Shown here: piece after piece, positions 23,722 to 39,154 of the stretch
Layout: each line of letters starts with the position of its first letter
Position numbering within the stretch: position 1 is the stretch's first letter
Source: Anomaloglossus baeobatrachus
Taxonomy: Eukaryota; Chordata; Amphibia; Anura; Aromobatidae
Assembly (NCBI RefSeq): GCF_048569485.1
Contig: NC_134358.1
Location: 551,792,309 to 551,856,308, forward strand
Direction of reading: 5' to 3'
DNA: 64,000 nt
Made by a program: the position numbers and the translations under genes
Notes under the pieces: generated by a model
Told to the model about the DNA's origin: nothing
What the model saw: only the letters and a program-made list of their open reading frames with translations
Databases searched by the model: none

Positions 23722-25908
23722 ATTGTTATGATCCGGAACCATGGAAGACCACCATAAATCATTGGTAAAAGGTGACAAGAGCATTGGCAACTAATCTGGC
23801 CGCCATGCCCTTACTCACCATCACAACTAGAAGTAGCTGAGGGGTGAACTAACATCCTGTGCACCGCGAACCCAGCCGGAGAACTAGCTATCCTAAAGGA
23901 AGGAAAGATGAATAACTCTCTGCCTCAGAAAATAGATAAAGAATAGCAAGCCCCCCACATTCAAAGACTGGAGTGATATAGGAAAACACAATACACAGAT
24001 AGATGATAGGATTAGTAAAAGGTGAGGCCCCCACTGACTAAAATAGGAAAGAACAGGAAAGGGCTGTGGTGGCCAGAGAAAAACCCTGCCAAATTCCAAT
24101 TTCCTGATAGTACAAAGAGGCCATCAGATCGCACGATCTGCTCTCTGTCCTATACCAGGCGCTCTTGTCATACCAATGAACAGAAAAGAAGAATCATTAC
24201 AAATGCAAAAGCCACAAACACATGGATTTATAGGAGCTATACTCCAAACATAACTGCAGGGAGTTTCCCAGCTAAGCAACTGAGAGGGAAGATCCCTGCA
24301 TACCAATAAACTGAAAACAACCACCGCAAATGACAAACTCAGATAAGAGTAAAAGAACCAAACAACAAATAAAGAGCAAAGAACTTATCTGGGGTAGGTG
24401 TGGTGTGGAGCAGAATGAAGCAGGCTGGTGAACAAAGAACAACTGACATCCAGCATAGCCTGCTGTCAGACCAGGATTTAAATAAGCAGAGAGTTAGCAA
24501 TGGAAACGCCCATTGCTCAACACACCTGGTCTATGTCCAAACCATTCCTGGCCACAAGAGGGAGCCTCCCAGCAGCCAAAGCATAACTGACATTCACAAC
24601 AGTACCCCCCCCCTTGAGGAGGGGTCACCGAACCTTCACCAACGCCACAGGGTCGCTTGGGATGAGCATGATGGAAGGCGCGAACCAACCTGTCCGCATG
24701 AATGTCAGAAGCCACAACCCAAGAGTTATCTTCCTGCCCATAACCCTTCCATTTCACAAGGTACTGAAGCTGACGCCTACTGCGACGGGAATCCAGAATT
24801 TTTTCAACCTCATACTCCAGATCCCCTTGTACCAAAACAGGGTCAGGAGGCGCTGCTGAAGGAACTGTTGGCTCCACATGTTTCTTCAACAAGGACTTAT
24901 GGCAGACATTGTGAATCTTAAATGACACAGGCAGAGTCAAACGGAAAGATACAGGGTTGATAATCTCCGAAATCTTTTAAGGTCCAATAAATCTGGGCTT
25001 AAATTAAGGGGATGGCGGCCGGATGTACTGTTATGATCCGGAACCATAGAAGACCACCATAAATCATTGGTAAAAGGTGACAAGAGCATTGGCAACTAAT
25101 CTGGCCGCCATTACCTTACTAACCATCACAGCTAGAAGTAGCCGAGGGATGAACTAAGATCCTGTGCACCGGGAACCCAGCCGGAGAACTAGCTATCTTA
25201 AAGGTAGGAAAGATGAATAACTCTCTGCCTCAGAAAATAGATAAAGAATAGCAAACCCCCCACATTCAAAGACTGCGGTGATATAGGAAAACACAATACA
25301 CAGATAGATGATAGGATTAGCAAAAGGTGAGACCCCACTGACTAAAATAGGAAAGGACAGGAAAGGGGTTGATGGTGGCCAGAGAAAAACCCTGCCAAAT
25401 TCCAAATTCCTGATAGTACGTAAAGGCCCTCAGATTGCACGATCTGCACTCTGTCCTATACCAGACGCTCTTGTCATACCAATGAACAGAAAACAAGAAT
25501 CATTACAAATTCAAAAAGCCACAAACATATGGACTTATAGGAGCTATAATCCAAACAAAACTGCAGGGAGTTTCCCAGCTAAGCAACTGAGAGGGAAGAT
25601 CCCTGCATGCCAATAAACTGAAAACAACCACAGCAAATGACAAACTCAGATAAGAGTAAAAGAACCAAACAACAAATAAAGAGCAAAGCACTTATCTGGG
25701 GTAGATGTGGTGTGGAGCAGAATGAAGCAGGCTGGTGAACAAAGAACAACTGACATCCGGCATAGCCTGCTGTCAGACCAGGATTTAAATAAGCAGAGAG
25801 TTAGCAATGGAAACGCCCATTGCTCAACACACCTGGTCTATGTCCAAACCATTCCTGGCCACAAGAGGGAGCCTCCAAGCAGCCAAAGCATAACTGAAAT
25901 TCACAACA
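23722..25908 (-). mobile_element. Reduced chromodomain-type Gypsy element, copy 1
   Basis: Two 880-bp LTRs (23722-24601 and 25029-25908) in minus orientation surround only about 427 bp of internal sequence. A C/G-rich purine tract (minus strand) lies beside the 24.6-kb LTR. The internal piece codes, on the minus strand, for the end of pol with a chromodomain. The element is broken, with most of its internal region missing. The two LTRs differ by several percent by eye, so it is much older than the element at 10573. Confidence 0.88.
24603..24940 (-). pseudogene. Gypsy pol remnant: integrase end with chromodomain
   Basis: The minus-strand translation reads VCHKSLLKKHVEP, typical of the Gypsy integrase end, then the chromodomain LEYEVEKILDSRR with QYLVKWKGYGQEDNSWV. 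This identifies the element as a chromovirus-type Ty3/Gypsy. Only this tail of pol is present; a fossil. Confidence 0.85.
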
Positions 25909-28900
25909 GATAATACATACAGTGATGTCACAGTACAGGGAGAATAGATACAGTGATGTCACAGTACAGAGGTAATACACACAGTGATGTCACAGTACAG
26001 AGGTAATACACACAGTGATGTAACAATACAGAGATAATACACACAGTGATGTCACAGTATAGGGATAATACACACACTGATGTCACAGAACAGGGATTAG
26101 ACACAGTGATGTCACAGTACAGGGATAATACACACAGTGATGTCACAGTACAGGGATAATACACACAGTGATGTCACAGTACAGGGGTAATACACACAGT
26201 GATGTCACAGTACAGGGGTAATACACACAGTGATGTCACAGTACATGGATAATAAACACAGTGATGTCACAGTACATGGATATTACACACAGTGATGTCA
26301 CAGTACAGGGATAATACACACAGTGATGTCACAGTACAGGGATAATAAACACAGTGATGTCACAGTACATGGATATTACACACAGTGATGTCACAGTACA
26401 GGGATAATACACACATTGATGTCACGGTACAAAGATAATATACACAGTGATGTCACAGTACAGTGATAATACACACCATGGTGTCACAGTACAGGGATAA
26501 TACACACCATGGTGTCACAGTACAGGGGTAATACACACAGTGATGTCACAGAACAGGGATAATAAACACAGTGATGTCACAGTACAGGGATAATACACAC
26601 AGTGATGTCACAGTACAGGGATAAGACACACAGTGATGTCACAGTACAGGGATAATACACACATGGATATCACAGTACAGGGGTAAAACGCACATTACTA
26701 TCACAGTACAGGGATAATACACACAGTGATGTCACAGTACAGGAATAATACACACAGTGATGTCACAGTAGAGAGATAATACACACAGTGTTGTTACAGT
26801 ACAGGAAGAATACACACAGTGATGTCACAGTACAGGGATAATACACACAGTGATGTCACAGTACAGGGATAATACACACAGTGACGTCACAGTACAGGGA
26901 TAATACACACAGTGATGTCACAGTACAGGGATAAGACACAGTGATGTCACAGTACAGGGATAATACATACAGTGATGTCACAGAACAGAGATAATACACA
27001 CAGTGATGTCACAGTACAGGGATAAGACACACAGTGATGTCACAGTACAGGGATAAGACACACAGTGATGTCACAGTACAGGGAGAATACACAAAGTGAT
27101 GTCACAGTACAGAGGTAATACACACAGTGATGTCACAGTACAGCGTTAATAAACACAGTGATGTCACAGTATAGGGATAATACACACAGTGATGTTACAG
27201 TACAGGTATAATACACACAGTGATGTCACAGTACAGGGATAATACACACAGTGATGTCACAGTACAGGGAGAGTACACACAGTGATGTCACAGTACAGGG
27301 ATTATACACACAGTGATGTCACAGTACGGGGATAATACACACAGTGATGTCACAGTACAGGGATAATACACACAGTGATGTAACAGTACAGGGATAATAC
27401 ACACAGTGATGTCACAGTACAGGGATTATACACACAGTGATGTCACAGTACAGGGATTATACACACAGTGATGTCACAGTACGGGGATTATACACACAGT
27501 GATGTCACAGTACAGGGATAATACACACAGTGATGTAACAGTACAGGGATAATACACACAGTGATGTCACAGTACAGGGATAATACACACAGTGATGTCA
27601 CAGTACAGGGATAATACACACAGGGATGTCACAGTATAGGGATAACACACACAGTGATGTAACAGTACAGGGGTAAAACACACATTAATGTTACCGTACA
27701 GGAATAATACACACAGTGATGTCATATTACAGGGATAATACCTACAGTGATGTCACAGTACAGGGATAATACACACAGTGATGTCACAGTACAGGGATAA
27801 TACACACATGGATAATACACACAGTGATGTCACATTACAGGGATAATACACACATTGATGTCACAGTACAGGGATAATACACACAATGATGTCACAGTAC
27901 AGGGATAATACACACAGTGATTTCACAGTACAGGGATAATACACACATGGATAATACACACAGTGATGTCACAGTACAGGGAGAATACACACAGTGATGT
28001 CACAGTACAGAGGTAATACACACAGTGATGTCACAATACAGAGGTAATACACACAGTGATGTCACAGTACAGAGATAATACACACAGTGATGTCACAGTG
28101 CAGGGATAATACACACAGTGATGTCACAGTGCAGGGATAATACACACAGTGATGTCACAGTACAGGGATAAGACACAGTGATGTCACAGTACAGGGATAA
28201 TACACACAGTGATGTCACAGTGCAGGGATAATACACACAGTGATGTCACAGTACAGGGATAAGACACAGTGATGTCACAGTACAGGGATAATACACACAG
28301 TGATGTCACAGTGCAGGGATAATACACACAGTGATGTCACAGTACAGGGATAAGACACAGTGATGTCACAGTACAGGGATAATACACACATTGATGTCAC
28401 AGTACAGGGATAATACACACAGTGATGTTACAGTACAGGAATATTTCATACATGGATAATACACACAGTGATGTCACAGTACAGGGAGAATACAGACAGT
28501 GATGTCACAGTACAGAGGTAATAAACACAGTGATGTCACAGTACAGAGGTAATACACACAGTGATGTCACAGTCCAGGGATAATACACACAGTGATGTCA
28601 CAGTACAGGGATAATACACACAGTGATGTCACAGTAAAGGGATAATACACACAGTGATGTCACAGTATAGGAATAATACACACAGTGATGTCACAGTATA
28701 GGAATAATACACACAGTGATGTCACAGTACAGGGATAATACACACAGTGATGTCACAGTACAGGGATAATACACACAGTGATGTCACAGTACAGGGATAA
28801 GACACAGTGATGTCACAGTACAGGGATAATACACACAGTGATGTCACAGTATAGGAATAATACACACAGTGATGTCACAGTACAGGGATAATACACACAG

Positions 28901-29060
28901 TGATGTCACAGTACAGGGATAATACACACAGTGATGTCACAGTACAGGGATAAGACACAGTGATGTCACAGTACAGGGATAATACACACAGTGATGTCAC
29001 AGCACAGGGATGATACCCACATTGATGTCACAATACAGAGATAATACACACATGGATAAT

Positions 29061-31244
29061 TGTTATGATCCGGAACCATGGAAGACCACCATAAATCATT
29101 GGTAAAAGGTGACAAGAGCATTGGCAACTAATCTGGCCGCCATGCCCTTACTCACCATCACAACTAGAAGTAGCTGAGGGGTGAACTAACATCCTGTGCA
29201 CCGCGAACCCAGCCGGAGAACTAGCTATCCTAAAGGAAGGAAAGATGAATAACTCTCTGCCTCAGAAAATAGATAAAGAATAGCAAGCCCCCCACATTCA
29301 AAGACTGGAGTGATATAGGAAAACACAATACACAGATAGATGATAGGATTAGTAAAAGGTGAGGCCCCCACTGACTAAAATAGGAAAGAACAGGAAAGGG
29401 CTGTGGTGGCCAGAGAAAAACCCTGCCAAATTCCAATTTCCTGATAGTACAAAGAGGCCATCAGATCGCACGATCTGCTCTCTGTCCTATACCAGGCGCT
29501 CTTGTCATACCAATGAACAGAAAAGAAGAATCATTACAAATGCAAAAGCCACAAACACATGGATTTATAGGAGCTATACTCCAAACATAACTGCAGGGAG
29601 TTTCCCAGCTAAGCAACTGAGAGGGAAGATCCCTGCATACCAATAAACTGAAAACAACCACCGCAAATGACAAACTCAGATAAGAGTAAAAGAACCAAAC
29701 AACAAATAAAGAGCAAAGAACTTATCTGGGGTAGGTGTGGTGTGGAGCAGAATGAAGCAGGCTGGTGAACAAAGAACAACTGACATCCAGCATAGCCTGC
29801 TGTCAGACCAGGATTTAAATAAGCAGAGAGTTAGCAATGGAAACGCCCATTGCTCAACACACCTGGTCTATGTCCAAACCATTCCTGGCCACAAGAGGGA
29901 GCCTCCCAGCAGCCAAAGCATAACTGACATTCACAACAGTACCCCCCCCTTGAGGAGGGGTCACCGAACCTTCACCAACGCCACAGGGTCGCTTGGGATG
30001 AGCATGATGGAAGGCGCGAACCAACCTGTCCGCATGAATGTCAGAAGCCACAACCCAAGAGTTATCTTCCTGCCCATAACCCTTCCATTTCACAAGGTAC
30101 TGAAGCTGACGCCTACTGCGACGGGAATCCAGAATTTTTTCAACCTCATACTCCAGATCCCCTTGTACCAAAACAGGGTCAGGAGGCGCTGCTGAAGGAA
30201 CTGTTGGCTCCACATGTTTCTTCAACAAGGACTTATGGCAGACATTGTGAATCTTAAATGACACAGGCAGAGTCAAACGGAAAGATACAGGGTTGATAAT
30301 CTCCGAAATCTTTTAAGGTCCAATAAATCTGGGCTTAAATTAAGGGGATGGCGGCCGGATGTACTGTTATGATCCGGAACCATAGAAGACCACCATAAAT
30401 CATTGGTAAAAGGTGACAAGAGCATTGGCAACTAATCTGGCCGCCATTACCTTACTAACCATCACAGCTAGAAGTAGCCGAGGGATGAACTAAGATCCTG
30501 TGCACCGGGAACCCAGCCGGAGAACTAGCTATCTTAAAGGTAGGAAAGATGAATAACTCTCTGCCTCAGAAAATAGATAAAGAATAGCAAACCCCCCACA
30601 TTCAAAGACTGCGGTGATATAGGAAAACACAATACACAGATAGATGATAGGATTAGCAAAAGGTGAGACCCCACTGACTAAAATAGGAAAGGACAGGAAA
30701 GGGGTTGATGGTGGCCAGAGAAAAACCCTGCCAAATTCCAATTTCCTGATAGTACGTAAAGGCCCTCAGATTGCACGATCTGCACTCTATACTATACCAG
30801 ACGCTCTTGTCATACCAATGAACAGAAAACAAGAATCATTACAAATTCAAAAAGCCACAAACATATGGACTTATAGGAGCTATAATCCAAACAAAACTGC
30901 AGGGAGTTTCCCAGCTAAGCAACTGAGAGGGAAGATCCCTGCATGCCAATAAACTGAAAACAACCACAGCAAATGACAAACTCAGATAAGAGTAAAAGAA
31001 CCAAACAACAAATAAAGAGCAAAGCACTTATCTGGGGTAGATGTGGTGTGGAGCAGAATGAAGCAGGCTGGTGAACAAAGAACAACTGACATCCGGCATA
31101 GCCTGCTGTCAGACCAGGATTTAAATAAGCAGAGAGTTAGCAATGGAAACGCCCATTGCTCAACACACCTGGTCTATGTCCAAACCATTCCTGGCCACAA
31201 GAGGGAGCCTCCAAGCAGCCAAAGCATAACTGAAATTCACAACA
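29061..31244 (-). mobile_element. Reduced chromodomain-type Gypsy element, copy 2
   Basis: Nearly identical to copy 1 and in the same satellite context (same ...CATGGATAAT left flank and ATACATACAGTG right flank), about 5.34 kb further on. LTRs at 29061-29938 and 30365-31244. It therefore arose by duplication of a satellite block that already carried the element, not by a new insertion. Broken, like copy 1. Confidence 0.88.
29940..30276 (-). pseudogene. Gypsy pol remnant, duplicate of the one at 24603
   Basis: Same integrase end and chromodomain (LEYEVEKILDSRR, then QYLVKWKGYG). Copied with its surroundings by the satellite duplication. A fossil. Confidence 0.85.
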
Positions 31245-33870
31245 GATAATACATACAGTGATGTCACAGTACAGGGAGAATAGATACAGTGATGTCACAG
31301 TACAGAGGTAATACACACAGTGATGTCACAGTACAGAGGTAATACACACAGTGCTGTAACAATACAGAGATAATACACACAGTGATGTCACAGTATAGGG
31401 ATAATACACACACTGATGTCACAGAACAGGGATTAGACACAGTGATGTCACAGTACAGGGATAATACACACAGTGATGTCACAGTACAGGGATAATACAC
31501 ACAGTGATGTCACAGTACAGGGGTAATACACACAGTGATGTCACAGTACAGGGGTAATACACACAGTGATGTCACAGTACATGGATAATAAACACAGTGA
31601 TGTCACAGTACATGGATATTACACACAGTGATGTCACAGTACAGGGATAATACACACAGTGATGTCACAGTACAGGGATAATAAACACAGTGATGTCACA
31701 GTACATGGATATTACACACAGTGATGTCACAGTACAGGGATAATACACACATTGATGTCACGGTACAAAGATAATATACACAGTGATGTCACAGTACAGT
31801 GATAATACACACCATGGTGTCACAGTACAGGGATAATACACACCATGGTGTCACAGTACAGGGGTAATACACACAGTGATGTCACAGAACAGGGATAATA
31901 CATACAGTGATGTCACAGCACAGAGATAATACACACAGTGATGTCACAGTACAGGGATAAGACACACAGTGATGTCACAGTACAGGGATAAGACACACAG
32001 TGATGTCACAGTACAGGGAGAATACACAAAGTGATGTCACAGTACAGAGGTAATACACACAGTGATGTCACAGTACAGCGTTAATAAACACAGTGATGTC
32101 ACAGTATAGGGATAATACACACAGTGATGTTACAGTACAGGTATAATACACACAGTGATGTCACAGTACAGGGATAATACACACAGTGATGTCACAGTAC
32201 AGGGAGAGTACACACAGTGATGTCACAGTACAGGGATTATACACACAGTGATGTCACAGTACGGGGATAATACACACAGTGATGTCACAGTACAGGGATA
32301 ATACACACAGTGATGTAACAGTACAGGGATAATACACACAGTGATGTCACAGTACAGGGATAATACACACAGTGATGTCACAGCACAGAGATAATACACA
32401 CAGTGATGTCACAGTACAGGGATAAGACACACAGTGATGTCACAGTACAGGGATAAGACACACAGTGATGTCACAGTACAGGGATAAGACACACAGTGAT
32501 GTCACAGTACAGGGAGAATACACAAAGTGATGTCACAGTACAGAGGTAATACACACAGTGATGTCACAGTACAGCCTTAATAAACACAGTGATGTCACAG
32601 TATAGGGATAATACACACAGTGATGTTACAGTACAGGTATAATACACACAGTGATGTCACAGTACAGGGATAATACACACAGTGATGTCACAGTACAGGG
32701 AGAGTACACACAGTGATGTCACAGTACAGGGATTATACACACAGTGATGTCACAGTACAGGGATAATACACACAGTGATGTAACAGTACAGGGATAATAC
32801 ACACAGTGATGTCACAGTACAGGGATAATACACACAGTGATGTCACAGTACAGGGATTATACACACAGTGATGTCACAGTACGGGGATTATACACACAGT
32901 GATGTCACAGTACAGGGATAATACACACAGTGATGTAACAGTACAGGGATAATACACACAGTGATGTCACAGTACAGGGATAATACACACAGTGATGTCA
33001 CAGTACAGGGATAATACACACAGGGATGTCACAGTATAGGGATAACACACACAGTGATGTAACAGTACAGGGGTAAAACACACATTAATGTTACCGTACA
33101 GGAATAATACACACAGTGATGTCATATTACAGGGATAATACCTACAGTGATGTCACAGTACAGGGATAATACACACAGTGATGTCACAGTACAGGGATAA
33201 GACACAGTGATGTGACAATACAGGAATAATACACACAGTGATGTCACAGTACAGAGATAATACACACAGTGATGTCACATACAGGGAAAATACACACAGT
33301 GATGTCACAGTACAAGGATAATACACACAGTGATGTCACAGTGCAGGGATAATACACACAGTGATGTCACAGTACAGGGATAATACACACTGTGATGTCA
33401 CAGTACACGGATAAGACACAGTGATGTCACAATACAGGAATAATACACACAGTGATGTCCCAGTACAGGGATAACACACACATTGTTGTCACAGTACAGG
33501 GGGAAAACACACATTAATGTTACAGTACAGGGATAATACACACAGTGATGTCACAGTACAGGAATAATACACACAACGATGTCACAGTATAGGGATAATA
33601 CACACAGTGATGTCACAGTACAGGGATAATACACATAGTGATGTCACAGTACAGGGATAATACACACAGTGATGTCACAGTACAGGGATAATACACACAG
33701 TGATGTCACAGTACAGGAATAATACACACAGTGATGTCACAGTACAGGGATAATACACACAGGGATATCACAGTACAGGAATAATACACACAGTGAGGTC
33801 ACAGTACAGGGATAATACACACAGTGATGTCACAGTACAGGGATAATACACACAGTGATGTCACAGTACA

Positions 33871-36800
33871 GGGGTAATAGACACAGTGATGTCACAGTAC
33901 AGGGATAATACACACAGTGATGTCACAGTACAGGGATAATACACACAGGGATATCACAGTACAGGAATAATACACACAGTGAGGTCACAGTACAGGGATA
34001 ATACACACAGTGATATCACAGTACAGGGATAATACACACAGTGATGTCACAGTACAGGGATAATACACACAGTGATGTCACAGTACAGGGATAATACACA
34101 CAGTGATGTCACAGTACAGGAATAATACACACAGTGATGTCACAGTACAGGGATAATACACACAGTGATGTCACAGTACAGGGATAAGACACACAGCGAT
34201 GTCACAGTACAGGGATATACACACATGGGTAATACACAGTGATGTCACAGTACAGAGGTAATACACACAGTGATGTCACAGTACAGCGTTAATACACACA
34301 GTGATGTCACAGTACAGGGATAATATACACAGTGATGTCACAGTACAGGGATAATACACACAGTGATGTCACAGTACAGGGATAAGACACAGTGATGTCA
34401 CAGTGCAGGGATAATACACACAGTGATGTCACAGTACAGAGGTAATACACACAGTGATGTCACAGTACAGAGGTAATACACACAGTGATGTCACAGTACA
34501 GGGATAATACACACAGCGATGTCACAGTACAGGGATAAGACACTGTGATGTCACAGTACAGGGATAATACACACAGTGATGTCACAGTACAGGGATAATA
34601 CACACAGTGATGTCACAGTACAGGGATAATACACCAGTGATGTCACAGTACAGGGATAATACACACAGTGATGTCACAGTACAGGGGTAATACACACAGT
34701 GATGTCACAGTACAGGGATAATACACACAGTGATGTCACAGTACAGGGATAATACACACAGCGATGTCACAGTACAGGGATAATACACACAGTGATGTCA
34801 CAGTACAGGGGTAATGCACACAGTGATGTCACAGTGCAGAGATAATACACACAGTGATGTCACAGTACAGGGATAATACACACAGTGATGTCACAGTCCA
34901 GAGATAATACACCCAGTGATGTCACAGTACAGGGATAGTACACACAGTGATGTCACAGTACAGGGATAATACACACAGTGATGTCACAGTACAGGGATAA
35001 TACACACAGTGATGTCACAGTCCAGAGATAATACACACAGTGATGTCACATTACAGGGGTAATACACACAGTGATGTCACAGTACAGGGATAATACACAC
35101 AGCGATGTCACAGTACAGGGATAATACACACAGTGATGTCACAGTACAGGGATAATACACACAGCGATGTCACAGTACAGGGATAATACACACAGTGATG
35201 TCACAGTACAGGGATAGTACACACAGTGATGTCACAGTACAGGGATAATACACAGAGTGATGTCACAGTACAGGGATAATACACACAGTGATGTCACAGT
35301 ACAGGGATAATACACACAGTGATGTCACAGTCCAGAGATAATACACACAGTGATGTCACAGTACAGGGGTAATACACACAGTGATGTCACAGTACAGGGA
35401 TAATACACACAGTGATGTCACAGTACAGGGATAATACACAGAGTGATGTCACAGTACAGAGATAATACACACAGCGATGTCACAGTACAGGGATAATACA
35501 CACAGTGATGTCACAGTACAGGAATAATACACACAGTGATGTCACAGTACAGGGGTAATGCACACAGTGATGTCACAGTGCAGAGATAATACACACAGTG
35601 ATGTCACAGTACAGGGATAATACACACAGTGATGTCACAGTCCAGAGATAATACACACAGTGATGTCACAGTACAGGGATAATACACAGAGTGATGTCAC
35701 AGTACAGGGATAATACACACAGTGATGTCACAGTACAGGGATAATACACACAGTGATGTCACAGTCCAGAGATAATACACACAGTGATGTCACAGTACAG
35801 GGATAATACACACAGTGATGTCACAGTACAGGGGTAATGTACACAGTGATGTCACAGTGCAGAGATAATACACACAGTGATGTCACAGTACAGGGATAAT
35901 ACACACAGTGATGTCACAGTCCAGAGATAATACACACAGTGATGTCACAGTACAGGGGTAATACACACAGTGATGTCACAGTACAGGGATAATACACACA
36001 GCGATGTCACAGTACAGGGATAATACACACAGTGATGTCACAGTACAGGGATAATACACACAGCGATGTCACAGTACAGGGATAATACACACAGTGATGT
36101 CACAGTACAGGGATAGTACACACAGTGATGTCACAGTACAGGGATAATACACAGAGTGATGTCACAGTACAGGGATAATACACACAGTGATGTCACAGTA
36201 CAGGGATAATACACACAGTGATGTCACAGTCCAGAGATAATACACACAGTGATGTCACAGTACAGGGGTAATACACACAGTGATGTCACAGTACAGGGAT
36301 AATACACACAGTGATGTCACAGTACAGGGATAATACACAGAGTGATGTCACAGTACAGAGATAATACACACAGCGATGTCACAGTACAGGGATAATACAC
36401 ACAGTGATGTCACAGTACAGGAATAATACACACAGTGATGTCACAGTACAGGGATAATACACACAGTGATGTCACAGTACAGGGATAATACACACAGTGA
36501 TGTCACAGTACAGGGGTAATAGACACAGTGATGTCACAGTACAGGGATAATACACACAGTGATGTCACAGTACAGGGATAATACACACAGGGATATCACA
36601 GTACAGGAATAATACACACAGTGAGGTCACAGTACAGGGATAATACACACAGTGATATCACAGTACAGGGATAATACACACAGTGATGTCACAGTACAGG
36701 GATAATACACACAGTGATGTCACAGTACAGGGATAATACACACAGTGATGTCACAGTACAGGAATAATACACACAGTGATGTCACAGTACAGGGATAATA

Positions 36801-39154
36801 CACACAGTGATGTCACAGTACAGGGATAAGACACACAGCGATGTCACAGTACAGGGATATACACACATGGGTAATACACAGTGATGTCACAGTACAGAGG
36901 TAATACACACAGTGATGTCACAGTACAGCGTTAATACACACAGTGATGTCACAGTACAGGGATAATATACACAGTGATGTCACAGTACAGGGATAATACA
37001 CACAGTGATGTCACAGTACAGGGATAAGACACAGTGATGTCACAGTGCAGGGATAATACACACAGTGATGTCACAGTACAGAGGTAATACACACAGTGAT
37101 GTCACAGTACAGAGGTAATACACACAGTGATGTCACAGTACAGGGATAATACACACAGCGATGTCACAGTACAGGGATAAGACACTGTGATGTCACAGTA
37201 CAGGGATAATACACACAGTGATGTCACAGTACAGGGATAATACACACAGTGATGTCACAGTACAGGGATAATACACCAGTGATGTCACAGTACAGGGATA
37301 ATACACACAGTGATGTCACAGTACAGGGGTAATACACACAGTGATGTCACAGTACAGGGATAATACACACAGTGATGTCACAGTACAGGGATAATACACA
37401 CAGCGATGTCACAGTACAGGGATAATACACACAGTGATGTCACAGTACAGGGGTAATGCACACAGTGATGTCACAGTGCAGAGATAATACACACAGTGAT
37501 GTCACAGTACAGGGATAATACACACAGTGATGTCACAGTCCAGAGATAATACACCCAGTGATGTCACAGTACAGGGATAGTACACACAGTGATGTCACAG
37601 TACAGGGATAATACACACAGTGATGTCACAGTACAGGGATAATACACACAGTGATGTCACAGTCCAGAGATAATACACACAGTGATGTCACATTACAGGG
37701 GTAATACACACAGTGATGTCACAGTACAGGGATAATACACACAGCGATGTCACAGTACAGGGATAATACACACAGTGATGTCACAGTACAGGGATAATAC
37801 ACACAGCGATGTCACAGTACAGGGATAATACACACAGTGATGTCACAGTACAGGGATAGTACACACAGTGATGTCACAGTACAGGGATAATACACAGAGT
37901 GATGTCACAGTACAGGGATAATACACACAGTGATGTCACAGTACAGGGATAATACACACAGTGATGTCACAGTCCAGAGATAATACACACAGTGATGTCA
38001 CAGTACAGGGGTAATACACACAGTGATGTCACAGTACAGGGATAATACACACAGTGATGTCACAGTACAGGGATAATACACAGAGTGATGTCACAGTACA
38101 GAGATAATACACACAGCGATGTCACAGTACAGGGATAATACACACAGTGATGTCACAGTACAGGAATAATACACACAGTGATGTCACAGTACAGGGGTAA
38201 TGCACACAGTGATGTCACAGTGCAGAGATAATACACACAGTGATGTCACAGTACAGGGATAATACACACAGTGATGTCACAGTCCAGAGATAATACACAC
38301 AGTGATGTCACAGTACAGGGATAATACACAGAGTGATGTCACAGTGCAGGGATAATACACACAGTGATGTCACAGTACAGGGATAATACACACAGTGATG
38401 TCACAGTCCAGAGATAATACACACAGTGATGTCACAGTACAGGGATAATACACACAGTGATGTCACAGTACAGGGGTAATGTACACAGTGATGTCACAGT
38501 GCAGAGATAATACACACAGTGATGTCACAGTACAGGGATAATACACACAGTGATGTCACAGTCCAGAGATAATACACACAGTGATGTCACAGTACAGGGG
38601 TAATACACACAGTGATGTCACAGTACAGGGATAATACACACAGCGATGTCACAGTACAGGGATAATACACACAGTGATGTCACAGTACAGGGATAATACA
38701 CACAGCGATGTCACAGTACAGGGATAATACACACAGTGATGTCACAGTACAGGGATAGTACACACAGTGATGTCACAGTACAGGGATAATACACAGAGTG
38801 ATGTCACAGTACAGGGATAATACACACAGTGATGTCACAGTACAGGGATAATACACACAGTGATGTCACAGTCCAGAGATAATACACACAGTGATGTCAC
38901 AGTACAGGGGTAATACACACAGTGATGTCACAGTACAGGGATAATACACACAGTGATGTCACAGTACAGGGATAATACACAGAGTGATGTCACAGTACAG
39001 AGATAATACACACAGCGATGTCACAGTACAGGGATAATACACACAGTGATGTCACAGTACAGGAATAATACACACAGTGATGTCACAGTACAGGGGTAAT
39101 GCACACAGTGATGTCACAGTGCAGAGATAATACACACAGTGATGTCACAGTACA
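33871..39154. repeat. 2,642-bp higher-order repeat, two copies
   Basis: Rare unit variants recur exactly 2,642 bp apart: GGGGTAATAGACACAG at 33871 and 36513, ACACACAGGGATATCAC at 33941 and 36583, AGGGATATACACACATGG at 34211 and 36853, GGGGTAATGCACAC at 35552 and 38194. Inside each copy a GGGATAGTACAC variant recurs about 899 bp apart (35211/36110 and 37853/38752), which is 29 x 31 bp. More partial copies run on to about 40.9 kb. This is recent amplification by unequal exchange. Confidence 0.85.

Larger units (their letters stand above)
22388..31897. repeat. Large tandem duplication inside the satellite, about 5.3-5.4 kb period
   Basis: Landmark variants recur with an offset of about 5.3-5.4 kb: CATGGATAATACAC plus CACATTACAGG at 22390 and 27808; a TCCAGGGATAAT unit at about 23267 and 28572; the Gypsy copy at 23722 and 29061; the CACCATGGTGTCACAG pair at about 26470-26520 and 31810-31855. 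Similarity fades after about 26.56 kb and 31.90 kb, where the second copy skips a few hundred bases. Confidence 0.85.

Noticed and set aside
24022-24921. Plus-strand frames of 95 and 173 codons in the Gypsy LTR copies
   Set aside because: Antisense to the LTR and pol remnant; the minus-strand chromodomain explains the region.
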